Made by a program: the position numbers and the translations under genes
The notes under the pieces: generated by a model
What the model was told of the DNA's origin: nothing
Databases searched by the model: none
What the model saw: only the letters and a program-made list of their open reading frames with translations
NCBI GenBank assembly: GCA_019421345.1
Contig: JAHZFL010000003.1
Location: 98,416 to 162,415, forward strand
Origin: Roseburia sp.
GTDB taxonomy: Bacteria; Bacillota; Clostridia; Lachnospirales; Lachnospiraceae
DNA: 64,000 bases
Direction of reading: 5' to 3'
Part shown: positions 34,487 through 42,216 of the stretch, one piece after another
Position numbering within the stretch: position 1 is the stretch's first letter
How the letters are laid out: each line of letters starts with the position of its first letter

Positions 34487-35934
34487 AAAAACTTTCCATC
34501 CGTATGAAAATTACATTGTGGTTCGGCGCTGTTTTGGCTGTCATGGTGGGTCTTACATACATTGTGGTATTGTCGATCAGCGATTCTATGATGCAAAAGC
34601 AGTTGCAGGATAATCTTGTCACGACGGTTGAGGACAATGTAGACGAGGTGGAATATTACAGTACCTTTCCGACGGATAAGGCGGATAACGGAACGGACCT
34701 GTATCTGCGTCACGGCAGCGGCTATATGGAGATTGACGATGATTTCTTAGATAAGGTCAACGGCATCTACACAGCGCTTTACCAAAAGGACGGCACGCTT
34801 GTCTATGGTGAAAATCCTATTGCCGCGGAGCAGACGGCAATGAGTTTTTCAGATGATCGGATGCAGACAAAAACAGTCAATGGTGTTGTCTGGTATTTGT
34901 TTGACCGGAAATTAACAACAAAGGGGCTGGAGGGATTCTGGCTGCGCGGGACGGTTTCCTCGGAACAGGGCAATCTGCAGCTCTCCTCCGTCGTGCGTCT
35001 CTCTCTGATCCTGATGCCGCTGTTGATGCTGCTCGCGGTTTGCGGCGGATATTTGATCGCAGGAAGATTTCTTTCCCCGATCAAGCAGATTACGCAGACG
35101 GCGGCGCAGATCGGACAGGGCAGGGACTTAAAGCAGAGGATCGCGTTAAAGGGCGGCAGTAAGGATGAGCTTCATCAGCTTGCACTTACGTTTGACGAGA
35201 TGTTTGAGCGGCTTGACGCCTCGTTTGAGGCGGAGCGTCAGTTTACATCGGATGCGTCGCATGAGCTTCGTACGCCGATGGCGGTGATCATGGCGGAATG
35301 TGAATATATGCTGGAGCAGGAAAGAAGCAGTGTGGAATATGAGGACGCGCTGCGCGTGGTTTACCGGCAGGGAAAAAAGATGTCACGTCTGATCGAGGAT
35401 ATGCTCATGTTTACCCGCATGGAGCGCAGGGCAGATGTCTTTTCCATGAAAGAACTCAATTTCTCGCAGTTGGCGGAGGATGTATGTGAGGATATGCGTC
35501 ATATTGCAGAAAAAAATATTTCGCTTTCTGCAAGGATTGAGCCGGAGATATGGATTTTTGGAAATTATGACCTGCTCGTACGGCTCTTAACAAATCTGAT
35601 CACGAATGCTTATCGCTACGGAAAAGAGAACGGGCACATTACGGTTGCGCTTTCCGGCTCTGCGGAGGAGGCGACGCTGTCGGTAAAGGACGATGGCATG
35701 GGCATTTCACAGGAGGAGCTGGAGAAGATATTTCTTCGTTTTTATCAGTCGGATGCTGCCAGAAGCGGCAGCGGCACAGGGCTTGGTCTTGCGATGGTCC
35801 GAGAGATCGCACAATTTCATCGGGGAAGGGTTTTTGCCGAGAGTACATCGGGGGAGGGGAGTACGTTCTTCTTTCAGGTGAAAAAGCAGTCGCACGAAAG
35901 CATCAAAAAAAATGAAAAAAATGAAATTTATTAA
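34483..35934 (+). CDS. sensor histidine kinase
   Basis: 483-residue kinase. Membrane helices lie at about 12-34 and 172-193, enclosing an extracellular sensor domain of about 135 residues. A HAMP domain follows, then HisKA with H260 (SDASHELRTPMAV). The HATPase domain has an N box (LITNAYRYG), G1 (KDDGMGIS) and G2 (GSGTGLGLAM). Together with the overlapping regulator it forms a pair next to two PepSY proteins; kinases of this arrangement often sense envelope conditions, but the signal is unknown. Confidence 0.93.
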   Translation: MKKLSIRMKITLWFGAVLAVMVGLTYIVVLSISDSMMQKQLQDNLVTTVEDNVDEVEYYSTFPTDKADNGTDLYLRHGSGYMEIDDDFLDKVNGIYTALYQKDGTLVYGENPIAAEQTAMSFSDDRMQTKTVNGVVWYLFDRKLTTKGLEGFWLRGTVSSEQGNLQLSSVVRLSLILMPLLMLLAVCGGYLIAGRFLSPIKQITQTAAQIGQGRDLKQRIALKGGSKDELHQLALTFDEMFERLDASFEAERQFTSDASHELRTPMAVIMAECEYMLEQERSSVEYEDALRVVYRQGKKMSRLIEDMLMFTRMERRADVFSMKELNFSQLAEDVCEDMRHIAEKNISLSARIEPEIWIFGNYDLLVRLLTNLITNAYRYGKENGHITVALSGSAEEATLSVKDDGMGISQEELEKIFLRFYQSDAARSGSGTGLGLAMVREIAQFHRGRVFAESTSGEGSTFFFQVKKQSHESIKKNEKNEIY

Positions 35935-35962
35935 TGCTCCTTTAATGTTTCGACTTTATAGT
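35931..35962 (+). promoter_or_regulatory. regulated promoter of first PepSY gene
   Basis: Direct repeats TTAATG at 35931-35936 and 35942-35947 (11-bp pitch) precede a -10-like TATAGT at 35957-35962. There is no separate -35, as in PhoB/OmpR-type activated promoters. The same arrangement occurs at 36683-36714. Confidence 0.6.
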
Positions 35963-35995
35963 AAGGTCAGAAACAAGAGAGGAGCATTTTTCAAT

Positions 35996-36670
35996 ATGAA
36001 GAAGATGAAAGATTTTTTTGCAACACCGAAGAAAGCGGTGATAACATCTGTCTGCCTGGTGGCGGGAGTCGGAGTTCTTGCAACAGGCTCTGTTTTTGTG
36101 GCGGGCGCAGTTGCAAGGGGAACAGGGATAGGGACTACGAAGGCTGAGGATATTGCGTTAAAAGACGCAGGTACAGATTTTTCACAGGCGCGCGTGTATC
36201 ATACGCAGTTTGACTTTGACGACGGCCATTATATTTATGAGGTAGAATTTACTGCCAACGGAATGGAATATGATTACCGCATCAAGTCCTCAAACGGAAA
36301 GATTCTTAGCAGGAGCAGCGAGCCGATGGAGGGGTATGCGGCAAATGCTTATCAGAATCAGACTCCTGCAGTAAATCAAAACGGGAATGCTGGCGCAGAT
36401 CAGAATCAAAATGCAACTCCGGCACAGCAGCCGGCGGATCCAAATGCAAACGTTGCTACGATCGACGTGGAGGAGGCAAAGCGGATCGCATTAGACCATG
36501 CGGGATTGTCAGCGGATGCTGTAAAGCATATGAACGCATATCTGGAGTATGACGATGGCATGGAGCAGTATGAGGTTCAGTTTTACGAGGGAACAACCGA
36601 GTATGAGTATTCCATTGACGCGATAAACGGAACGGTGCTTGGATACAATATGGAGTCTATTTTCAGCTAA
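35996..36670 (+). CDS. PepSY domain protein (first copy)
   Basis: 224-residue protein. A membrane anchor or signal segment (about residues 15-40) follows a basic start (MKKMKDFFATPKKAV). Two PepSY-like units follow: AEDIALKDAGTDFSQARVYH to about residue 105, and VEEAKRIALDHAGLSADAVK to the end. They are joined by an Asn/Gln/Pro-rich linker. PepSY units are found in extracytoplasmic protease inhibitors and regulators. ATG at 35996 follows AGAGAGGAG; the upstream in-frame start lies inside the promoter and kinase 3' end. Confidence 0.85.
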   Translation: MKKMKDFFATPKKAVITSVCLVAGVGVLATGSVFVAGAVARGTGIGTTKAEDIALKDAGTDFSQARVYHTQFDFDDGHYIYEVEFTANGMEYDYRIKSSNGKILSRSSEPMEGYAANAYQNQTPAVNQNGNAGADQNQNATPAQQPADPNANVATIDVEEAKRIALDHAGLSADAVKHMNAYLEYDDGMEQYEVQFYEGTTEYEYSIDAINGTVLGYNMESIFS

Positions 36671-36682
36671 AAAATGAAAGTA

Positions 36683-36714
36683 TTAATGTTCGTTTAATCT
36701 TTCTGCATTATTGT
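36683..36714 (+). promoter_or_regulatory. regulated promoter of second PepSY gene
   Basis: TTAATG (36683-36688) and TTAATC (36694-36699) at 11-bp pitch, then TATTGT (36709-36714). The distance from first repeat to -10 is 26 nt, identical to the first PepSY promoter. Confidence 0.6.
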
Positions 36715-36746
36715 AAGAACAGAAACAGGAAAGGAGTATTTCAATT

Positions 36747-37670
36747 ATGAAAAAAATAAAAGATTTTTTTGCAACACCGAAAAGGGCGATCGTAACGTCC
36801 GTATGTCTTGTGGGAGGACTTGGAGCGCTTACGGCAGGCTCTGTCGCAGTAACCGCCTCTGTCGCAAAAAATAATTCCATCGGAAACATTGCAGCGGAAG
36901 ATATTGCACTTAAGGATGCCGGTATTGATTATTCACAGGCAAGAATACACCGCACAGAGTTTGATTTTGACAATGGTCAATATCTGTATGATGTGGAATT
37001 TTCATCCAACGGGGTGGAGTATGATTATCGGATCAAGGCGTCTGACGGTACGATTCTTTGGAGGGACAGCGAGCCGATGGATGGTTATGCGGCAAACGTA
37101 AACGGAAATCAGACACAGGGACAAGCGCAGCAACCGTCAGCAGAGCAACAGCAGGCACAGGAGACACTGGCACAGGCGCAAGAGACGTTAGCGCAGGCGC
37201 AGGAAGCACAAAAGCAGGCGGAAGCAGCGCAGAAACAGGCGCAGGAGGCTGCAGCACAGGCGCAGCAGCAGCAACAGCAGGCACAGGAAGCGCAAAAGCA
37301 GGCGGAAGCAGCACAGAAGCAGCCGCAGCAGCAGCCGGCAGCACAGACTACACAGCAACAGCAGCCGGCAGCACAGTCAGCACCACAGCAACCGGCAGCA
37401 ACCGCAGCACAGCCGCAGCCAGCGCCACAGCCGCAGCAGCCGGCACAAAATACCTCCTATATCAGCGTAGATCAGGCGAAGAATATTGCGCTTGGGCAGG
37501 CAGGACTTTCGGCTTCCGGAGTTAATTTTGGAAAAACGAAGCTTGAAAATGACGACGGACGCGCGGAATATGAAATTGAATTTTATAGCGGAACAACAGA
37601 ATATGATTATACGATTGATGCGGTAACCGGAAATGTTTTGGAATATGATGTCGATTCTATTTATGATTGA
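36747..37670 (+). CDS. PepSY domain protein with Gln/Ala-rich linker (second copy)
   Basis: 307-residue paralogue of the preceding protein: the first 115 residues match it closely (KDFFATPKRAIVTSVCLVGG; AEDIALKDAGIDYSQARIH), and a second PepSY unit ends it (VDQAKNIALGQAGLSASGV). The linker (about residues 118-235) is nearly all Gln, Ala, Glu, Lys and Pro, with imperfect repeats of AQEAQKQAEAAQKQ turning into QPAAQ-type repeats. Such linkers can span part of the cell wall. The start follows GGAAAGGAG. A strong terminator follows. Confidence 0.85.
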   Translation: MKKIKDFFATPKRAIVTSVCLVGGLGALTAGSVAVTASVAKNNSIGNIAAEDIALKDAGIDYSQARIHRTEFDFDNGQYLYDVEFSSNGVEYDYRIKASDGTILWRDSEPMDGYAANVNGNQTQGQAQQPSAEQQQAQETLAQAQETLAQAQEAQKQAEAAQKQAQEAAAQAQQQQQQAQEAQKQAEAAQKQPQQQPAAQTTQQQQPAAQSAPQQPAATAAQPQPAPQPQQPAQNTSYISVDQAKNIALGQAGLSASGVNFGKTKLENDDGRAEYEIEFYSGTTEYDYTIDAVTGNVLEYDVDSIYD

Positions 37671-37671
37671 G

Positions 37672-37707
37672 AACGAACGGCACGTTTTGCGGAGCAGCTC
37701 TTATGTC
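37672..37707 (-). repeat. dispersed repeat, copy G (diverged)
   Basis: AACGAACGGCACGTTTTGCG followed by GAGCAGCTCTTATGTC resembles the minus-strand form of the 38-nt unit with several substitutions and a small deletion. On the minus strand it follows the T-run of the terminator at 37710-37753. Confidence 0.5.
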
Positions 37708-37709
37708 CG

Positions 37710-37753
37710 AAAAAAGGCAGTCTGTACAAAAACTAGTACAGACTGCCTTTTTT
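37710..37753. terminator. bidirectional terminator after PepSY genes
   Basis: A perfect 18-bp stem: the left arm at 37710-37727 (AAAAAAGGCAGTCTGTAC) pairs with 37736-37753 around an 8-nt loop, with A and T tracts on either side. Confidence 0.95.
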
Positions 37754-37810
37754 TATCGCGCTGCGGCGGGATTGAAGCGTGCCGCAGTGTGATGCATGAA
37801 AGCTTTTATT

Positions 37811-37848
37811 GACATAAGAGTGGCTCGCAAAGCGTGTCGCTCGTTGTT
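37811..37848 (+). repeat. 38-nt dispersed repeat, copy E (reference unit)
   Basis: Starts GACATAAGAGTGGCTCGCAA and ends AGCGTGTCGCTCGTTGTT. Followed with no gap by copy F. Confidence 0.95.
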
Positions 37849-37886
37849 GACATAAGAGTGGCTCGCAAAGCGTGTCACTCGTTGTT
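37849..37886 (+). repeat. 38-nt dispersed repeat, copy F (tandem)
   Basis: Identical to copy E except for one G-to-A change (GTCGCTCG to GTCACTCG) and directly adjacent to it. Ends 11 nt before the stop codon of the ROK gene, which is on the other strand. Confidence 0.95.
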
Positions 37887-37896
37887 TTATCAAAGG

Positions 37897-38796
37897 TTAT
37901 TTCAGCCGTGTCATAGGGAGCATTGCCGCTCCTACAATCCCCGGTTCTTCCAGAACAGCTTCCTTGAATACAACAGGCTGCATACCCTCGTGGATCATCG
38001 AGCGATAGAAGCGTTCCATTTTCTCGAAAAATACATCTTTTCCTTTCATAACGCCTCCGCCGACGACAAATACATGCGGATCAATGATGTGACCGATCGC
38101 CGAAAACATCATTGCCAGGTCATAAGCCATATCGTCTACGAGCTTTAATGCCTTTTCATCTCCCGTGCGTGCAAGCTCAAATACATTTCCGGCATGTGCG
38201 ATCTGTTCGCCGAACAGCTCACGTCCCTTACGGGTGATCGCTGTGCCGCTTGCTTCATTTTCAACCGCTCCGGCATTTAAAATATTATATTTTTCTCTGT
38301 TTCGGTCAATGCAGATGTTTCCGATTTCTCCGGCATGTCCGTTCTGCCCGCTGATGACCTTTTGGTCAATGACAAGAGCGCCGCCGATTCCTGTGGAAAT
38401 TGTGACATAGTATACGATCGGAAAGCCTTTGCCTCCGCCAAGTACTGCCTCTCCCAAAGCCGCAACCTTTACATCGTTGTCCATAAAGACAGGCTTTTGG
38501 AAATGCTTGCCGATATAGTCTGCGATCGGAAAGCCGATCAGCTTCGGAAGATTGGTGGAAACGATGATCTTTCCGTTTTTCGTATCGATCGGACCGGGAA
38601 TGCCAAGTCCGATGCCCGCACAGTCCTCATAGCCGTCAAGGCTTTCAATCAGAGAGATGATCGTTTCCATGACTGCCTCTGCTCCGCGCTCAGGATGACT
38701 TTCTGATTTTTTCATACATTGAATCGTACCATCCGCAAGCACGATTGCCGCACGGATATTTGTGCCTCCAAGATCAACACCGATAAATTTTTGCAT
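37897..38796 (-). CDS. ROK family sugar kinase
   Basis: 299-residue ROK protein, probably glucokinase-like. The phosphate-binding GVDLGGTNIRAA is at residues 6-17, the catalytic Asp is D108 (DNDVKVAA), and STGIGGALV and H154 of GHAGEIGN are present. The zinc motif CxCGxxGC usual in ROK kinases is absent: the three cysteine positions are Y170, I172 and A177 in KYNILNAGAVENEASG. This is unusual and may mark a subfamily. No helix-turn-helix is present, so it is a kinase rather than a repressor. The start follows GGATGAGG. Confidence 0.88.
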   Translation of the reverse strand: MQKFIGVDLGGTNIRAAIVLADGTIQCMKKSESHPERGAEAVMETIISLIESLDGYEDCAGIGLGIPGPIDTKNGKIIVSTNLPKLIGFPIADYIGKHFQKPVFMDNDVKVAALGEAVLGGGKGFPIVYYVTISTGIGGALVIDQKVISGQNGHAGEIGNICIDRNREKYNILNAGAVENEASGTAITRKGRELFGEQIAHAGNVFELARTGDEKALKLVDDMAYDLAMMFSAIGHIIDPHVFVVGGGVMKGKDVFFEKMERFYRSMIHEGMQPVVFKEAVLEEPGIVGAAMLPMTRLK

Positions 38797-38823
38797 AGTG
38801 ATACCTCATCCTTTTTTTCTTTT

Positions 38824-38851
38824 ATTATACTATGCCTGCGAAAAGATGCAA
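38824..38851 (-). promoter_or_regulatory. sigma-A promoter of the ROK gene
   Basis: On the minus strand TTGCAT (plus 38846-38851), 16-nt spacer, consensus TATAAT (plus 38824-38829). Confidence 0.65.
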
Positions 38852-38902
38852 GAGAGGCAGCGAAAATAATATGCTCCTTTAAACAGATGAGTTTTATAGG
38901 CA

Positions 38903-38931
38903 TTGACACAGCAGGCTCTATCGGGTATATA
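38903..38931 (+). promoter_or_regulatory. sigma-A promoter of the DUF4261 gene
   Basis: Consensus TTGACA (38903-38908), 17-nt spacer, TATATA (38926-38931), 35 nt before the start codon. Confidence 0.7.
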
Positions 38932-38965
38932 TATTAAAAACGACAGAAACGGGGAGGGGTTATCA

Positions 38966-40063
38966 ATGACAGAGCAGGAAAAAATCGCGACAGCAGTTAT
39001 GGAGGAATGGCTCTCGCATCCAAGCGAGCTTGGGAAAAAACCGGCGAAGCTTGAGATCGCCGGCGTGTTTGAGCTGCACGAGCTTCGCTATTATATCTTC
39101 CGGTTTAAGAAAACGGCTTTCGGCGAATGGAAGGTGGCAGTCTGCGGTGGCTATGAAGGAGAGGGCTTAGGGCACTGCGGACATATTTACAGTGAAATGG
39201 AAGCATATCATCCAGATACGGCGGAGCAAAAATGTATCGAAATGGTTGAAAAAATGCGTAGGTATTGGATGGAGCAGGCAGAGCAATGTGAGAAAGATGA
39301 GGACAAAAAAGTGCAGGCGCCGGGAAATTTTATAGGCTTTGTGCTTTTGTCCGAGCCTGTTTTTGCTGTTGAGGAGTTGCGCAGGGTCTTAAAGGAGGAT
39401 TGGGGCATTACATGTGAGGAGGATTCGGAGGATATAGAGCAAGATGGCACAAGGATTGCGTTTTATGAGAATGGTATGATGGCGACAGCCGGACTGATGG
39501 AGGCGAAGATACCGGGGAACGAAGCCGAATATTGGGCGAACAGCAATTTTATGGCAAGGGAAAGGGCGCTTGCCGCTGCAAAGGATCACAAGGCGCATCT
39601 GCTGTTGGCTGTTTTGGGGAGGGATGAGGCGCCTTTGGAGGCAGGAAAGCTTTTTGTGAAGCTTGCGTCTGCCTGTCTGAAGGCTTCCAATGCCCTGGGC
39701 ATTTATGAGTGCGGCACGGTATGGCTGCCGGAGCAGTTTCTTTCCTTTGCAGAGGTGATGAAGGATGGAGAGCTGCCGTTGCCCGCACTGGTATTTGTAG
39801 GCTTGTATCAGGATGAGAAGGGTGTCAGCAGTTGGACAAACGGTCTTAGGGCGTTTGGGAAAGAAGAATTGGAGATCGTGGGAAGCAGCCATTCCCCTGA
39901 GGAGGTGTATGGCATGATGTTCTATATCTTAGAGTATGTGCTGGAGGAGGGCGTCGTTCTGCGGGATGGACAGACGATCGGCCTTTCGGCGGAGCAAAAG
40001 CTGACCTTAACATTTTCGGCGGGCGTTTTTATGGAAGGCATGTCTATGAAAATCGGTTTTTAG
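38966..40063 (+). CDS. DUF4261 domain protein
   Basis: 365-residue soluble protein. The C-terminal two thirds, from about residue 122, match the DUF4261 layout (NFIGFVLLSEPVFAVEELRR, then a long alpha/beta region ending in LTFSAGVFMEGMS). The N-terminal 110 residues form a separate module (FELHELRYYIFRFKK, EWKVAVCGGYEGEGLGHCGH). Function is unknown; relatives often sit near accessory or contact-dependent systems, but nothing of that kind is adjacent. ATG 38966 follows GGGGAGGGG; an upstream start overlaps the promoter. Confidence 0.75.
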   Translation: MTEQEKIATAVMEEWLSHPSELGKKPAKLEIAGVFELHELRYYIFRFKKTAFGEWKVAVCGGYEGEGLGHCGHIYSEMEAYHPDTAEQKCIEMVEKMRRYWMEQAEQCEKDEDKKVQAPGNFIGFVLLSEPVFAVEELRRVLKEDWGITCEEDSEDIEQDGTRIAFYENGMMATAGLMEAKIPGNEAEYWANSNFMARERALAAAKDHKAHLLLAVLGRDEAPLEAGKLFVKLASACLKASNALGIYECGTVWLPEQFLSFAEVMKDGELPLPALVFVGLYQDEKGVSSWTNGLRAFGKEELEIVGSSHSPEEVYGMMFYILEYVLEEGVVLRDGQTIGLSAEQKLTLTFSAGVFMEGMSMKIGF

Positions 40064-40096
40064 GGAACGGGAGACTGTATGGGCAGGGTGCGGGGG

Positions 40097-41464
40097 TCAG
40101 GGAGAAGGGATGGAAAGAATGACCGCTGCGCCGCCTGTCTGCGCCGAATTTTTTAACACAAGCTGCCCGTTATGCTGCCGGACGATGCTGTCTGTGATAA
40201 AAAGCCCCATGCCAAAGTGCAGACGGGAGGTCCGGCTTTTTTCTTCCATAAAAAATTGTTCCCGCGCATGAGACAGGGCTTCCGGTGTGAAGCCGCGCCC
40301 CTCGTCGGTGACAGAGATTTGCACAATACCATCTGATTTTTGCGCCACGACATGGATTGTCCCGTGGGGAGGCGAATAGTCAAGCGCATTGCCGATCACA
40401 TTTAAAATCGCACGCTCCAGCAGCAATTTGTCTGCAACAAGCGTGCCTAAATCTGTGGCGGTTTCCATATGCAGATAAATTCCTTTCGTAAGGCAAAGAG
40501 AGTTTGCAAGCGCAGCGATCTGTTCCATATAATCGGACAGATCAAATGCTTCGCAATGAAGCTGATACCCCGCAGCCGTTCGCGAGATGTCGATCAGCGT
40601 CTTAATGTAAACGCCGATCTGTGCTGTGCCTTCCGTGATGTATCCCGCATACAGGCTTTGTTCTTCGTCAAGCTCTGTTTCGCAGATCAGGTCGATATTT
40701 CCTTGAATGACAGTTAAAGGAGTTTTCAGATCGTGGGCAAGCGCAGCAATCTGCTCCCGCTGTAATTGCTCCGCGCTCCATTGCCGTTTCAACGACGCCT
40801 GGAGATTGTCCTTCATATCAGAAAAAGAACAGAGCACGTCCTCAAATTCCCTGATCGCGGAATGTCCCACCTCAAAATCAAGATTTTGACAAGCCACCTG
40901 CTTTGTGGCTTCAAAAAGCGGAGAGAGCTGTGCACGCAGACCTTTTGCAAATTTTGCCGTCAGAAGCGCACATACCAGAGTGCAGTTGATCCCTATGAGG
41001 ATGACGAGCAGAATTTCCGGTGATGGAAAATGCGCATAAAACCATTCGTTTGTAAATTGTGAGCCAATGTAATATTGAAGCACCACATATTCCTTTTCGC
41101 GTGTGATAAATAAATACTGTTTGTTTGGGTTTTCACTGATCTTTCCGGAGATCGCATAATCCATGGCACGGTCAAAGTCGTCGCCCTTAAGGGAGGTTTC
41201 CAGTACCTGATAATTCTTATCAAGCACTAAATATTTAAGCCCCACGGGAAGTTGTACATCTGACAGATCGGGCGTTGCGGCGATGACGGGGACAAGCCCC
41301 TTGGCACTCTGCTCGGAATAATCGGCATAGGTGATAAATCCGGTCGTCGCTCCGATAAATATAAGGCTGAACGGAAGTATGACAGAAGCGGTCAGTCCAA
41401 GCAGCAGCATACATAAAAATTTCCAAAAGGATGCTTTCAGTGACGTTGTTTTCTTTATTCCCAT
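40097..41464 (-). CDS. sensor histidine kinase (lantibiotic-immunity type)
   Basis: 455-residue kinase. Membrane helices lie at about 18-42 and 150-172 with a sensor domain of roughly 105 residues in between. HisKA carries H244 (ALAHDLKTPLTVIQGNID), followed by an HATPase domain (VIGNALDYSPPHG, TDEGRGFTPE, FGMGLFITDSI). The HDLKTPL type and its position beside a LanFEG-like transporter resemble SpaK/NisK-related kinases. It overlaps its regulator by 10 nt. The sensed molecule may be a peptide or another envelope-active compound. Confidence 0.9.
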   Translation of the reverse strand: MGIKKTTSLKASFWKFLCMLLLGLTASVILPFSLIFIGATTGFITYADYSEQSAKGLVPVIAATPDLSDVQLPVGLKYLVLDKNYQVLETSLKGDDFDRAMDYAISGKISENPNKQYLFITREKEYVVLQYYIGSQFTNEWFYAHFPSPEILLVILIGINCTLVCALLTAKFAKGLRAQLSPLFEATKQVACQNLDFEVGHSAIREFEDVLCSFSDMKDNLQASLKRQWSAEQLQREQIAALAHDLKTPLTVIQGNIDLICETELDEEQSLYAGYITEGTAQIGVYIKTLIDISRTAAGYQLHCEAFDLSDYMEQIAALANSLCLTKGIYLHMETATDLGTLVADKLLLERAILNVIGNALDYSPPHGTIHVVAQKSDGIVQISVTDEGRGFTPEALSHAREQFFMEEKSRTSRLHFGMGLFITDSIVRQHNGQLVLKNSAQTGGAAVILSIPSP

Positions 41465-42114
41465 TTGTACCCAATCCCCCAGATTGTTGTGATCGGCTGT
41501 ATGTCCAGTTTCCCAAGCTTTGCCCGGATATTTTTGATATGTGTCGCGATCGTGGAGTTGTCGCTGTCACCATCCAGACTAAAAACCGCTTCGTAAATCT
41601 GTTCTCTGGAAAATACCTGTCCTTTGTTTGCGGCAAGATATTCGCAGATGAGGTATTCGCTTTTTGTCAGGGGAACGGGTGTGCCATCCACGCGCAATTC
41701 CTTGGCAGACAGATCGATTTTTATCCGGTCAAAGGTAAGGGTGGTATGACGTTCCCTGCGTTCGCGGCGCAGATGGGCGTTGACCCGTGCCCTAAGCTCT
41801 GCAATGCGGAACGGTTTGGTCAGATAGTCGTCAGCGCCAAGCCCAAGCCCGTAGGTGATGTCGTGCTCCATTGTCTTTGCAGTCAGAAAGAGGATCGGAC
41901 AGTCGACCAGCGAACGGATTTTTTTACAATAGGAAAAGCCGTCGATGTCCGGCATCATAATGTCGAGAAGGATCAGGTCACAGTTCCCCAGCTTGTCGGG
42001 AGAAACCTGCGCGGCGGACGTGCAGACAGTAACAAGATGTCCGTCTTTTTGTAATCCGTTTTTTACAAGCTCTAAAATAGAACGCTCGTCATCGATCATA
42101 AGGATTGCTGCCAT
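41455..42114 (-). CDS. OmpR-family response regulator (partner of LanFEG-like operon)
   Basis: 219-residue regulator: acidic residues D8/D9 (MIDDE), D51 (LLLDIMMP), a Lys in LTKPFR, and a C-terminal winged helix (TIATHIKNIRAKLG, GIGYKWE). ATG at 42114 follows AAAGGA at about 9 nt and is preferred to an upstream ATG at 42132. It overlaps the kinase start. A promoter with an extended -10 (TGCTATACT, plus 42151-42159) lies upstream, so the two-component pair may be transcribed separately from the transporter genes. Confidence 0.92.
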   Translation of the reverse strand: MAAILMIDDERSILELVKNGLQKDGHLVTVCTSAAQVSPDKLGNCDLILLDIMMPDIDGFSYCKKIRSLVDCPILFLTAKTMEHDITYGLGLGADDYLTKPFRIAELRARVNAHLRRERRERHTTLTFDRIKIDLSAKELRVDGTPVPLTKSEYLICEYLAANKGQVFSREQIYEAVFSLDGDSDNSTIATHIKNIRAKLGKLDIQPITTIWGIGYKWE

Positions 42115-42150
42115 ATGGTTGTTTCCTTTCATTTTAACTCTATGTTTCTA

Positions 42151-42159
42151 AGTATAGCA
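42151..42159 (-). promoter_or_regulatory. extended -10 promoter of the regulator-kinase pair
   Basis: On the minus strand TGCTATACT; the -35 region (TTTTCT at 17 nt) is poor, which an extended -10 can compensate. Confidence 0.4.
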
Positions 42160-42216
42160 TGGTGTATCGGAGCAGAAAAGCCGTTATATATTTTCCTGAA
42201 ACAGTCTGTTTTTATC

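Noticed and set aside
37811..37886. Possible CRISPR array
   Set aside because: The two repeats are directly adjacent without spacers, the other copies are scattered over 27 kb, and no cas genes are present.
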